Of a stretch of DNA of 26,642 bases, positions 26,496 through 26,642 are shown piece after piece. The translations under genes and the position numbers were made by a program. The notes below the pieces were generated by a model. That model did no database searches, was not told the origin of the DNA, and saw only the letters and a program-made list of their open reading frames with translations. The stretch comes from an uncultured Mucilaginibacter sp. (GTDB taxonomy: Bacteria; Bacteroidota; Bacteroidia; Sphingobacteriales; Sphingobacteriaceae). Where the stretch lies: positions 1-26,642 of the forward strand of contig NZ_CAMLOV010000066.1 in the NCBI RefSeq assembly GCF_946481715.1, written 5' to 3'. Position 1 is the stretch's first letter; the number at the start of each line of letters is the position of its first letter.

Positions 26496-26535
26496 AAAAA
26501 AACAGGTTAAGCAAATTTGCTTAACCTGTTTTTTT
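26496..26535 (+). terminator. Intrinsic terminator after inositol-phosphate synthase
   Basis: A perfect 20-bp palindrome centres between 26515 and 26516: AAAAAAACAGGTTAAGCAAA and its reverse complement. The right arm ends in a T-tract that continues as TTTTATTTT. It starts 15 bases after the stop codon. The A/T flanks would also allow it to work on the opposite strand. Confidence 0.93.
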
Positions 26536-26580
26536 ATTTTATTTTTATCACAGCTTTAATGCGGCAATACGCAAATAGTC

Positions 26581-26642
26581 GGGGGGCGGCGGGGGGGGGG
26601 TGGGGGTGGGGGGGGGTTGGTGGGTTTTTGGGGGGTTGTGGG
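26581..26642. other. Poly-G sequencing artefact at contig end
   Basis: The last 62 bases are almost only G with scattered T and two C, in sharp contrast to the AT-rich DNA before it. This is the pattern produced by two-colour Illumina chemistry when signal is lost. It is very unlikely to be genomic. Confidence 0.9.

Noticed and set aside
26581..26642. G-quadruplex or telomere-like terminal structure
   Set aside because: Irregular G/T run exactly at a contig end, with adapter remnants at the other end, points to a sequencing artefact.

Overview
The window looks like a contig from a Bacteroidota bacterium of the family Sphingobacteriaceae, most like Mucilaginibacter or Pedobacter. The grounds are a moderate-to-low GC content, weak or absent Shine-Dalgarno sequences, promoters of the TAnnTTTG type, and a serine palmitoyltransferase very close to the Sphingobacterium enzyme as I remember it. 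Abundant short intergenic repeats also fit. Both ends carry sequencing artefacts: bases 1-13 match the 3' end of the Illumina adapter, and bases 26581-26642 are a G-rich run typical of two-colour poly-G error. I saw no tRNA, rRNA, CRISPR array, phage or complete insertion sequence.

Layout. 14-128: the C-terminal tail of a truncated gene. 296-3149: a two-component system, with a TPR histidine kinase followed one base later by a NarL/LuxR-type response regulator. 3150-4480: one hypothetical gene among hairpin-forming interspersed repeats. 4481-7225 (minus): a large leucine-rich-repeat protein with a lipoprotein-type N-terminus and a multi-pass membrane C-terminus. 7690-10977 (minus): a tightly coupled four-gene operon of cation diffusion facilitator, NUDIX hydrolase, BioA and a ferritin-like diiron protein. 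10978-11666: a repeat-rich gap with a 3 x 21-bp tandem repeat and a 202-bp MITE-like inverted-repeat element. 11667-12230 (plus): a small membrane protein converging on a hypothetical lipoprotein (12232-13077, minus). 13347-14540: an aspartate-type aminotransferase. 14624-15157 (minus): an outer-membrane beta-barrel protein, separated from the aminotransferase by a bidirectional terminator. 15539-21309 (minus): a complete tripartite RND efflux operon (TolC-like protein, adaptor, pump) ending in a terminator.

21650-26480 (plus) is the most interesting block: serine palmitoyltransferase, a GNAT-type acyltransferase resembling bacterial ceramide synthase, an NAD-dependent epimerase/dehydratase resembling the ceramide reductase CerR, and myo-inositol-1-phosphate synthase, closed by a perfect 20-bp hairpin terminator. 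Read together it is a compact (dihydro)ceramide locus that also makes the inositol-phosphate precursor, so inositol-containing sphingolipids are a reasonable prediction. That the last three steps form one pathway is inference from family knowledge and gene order.
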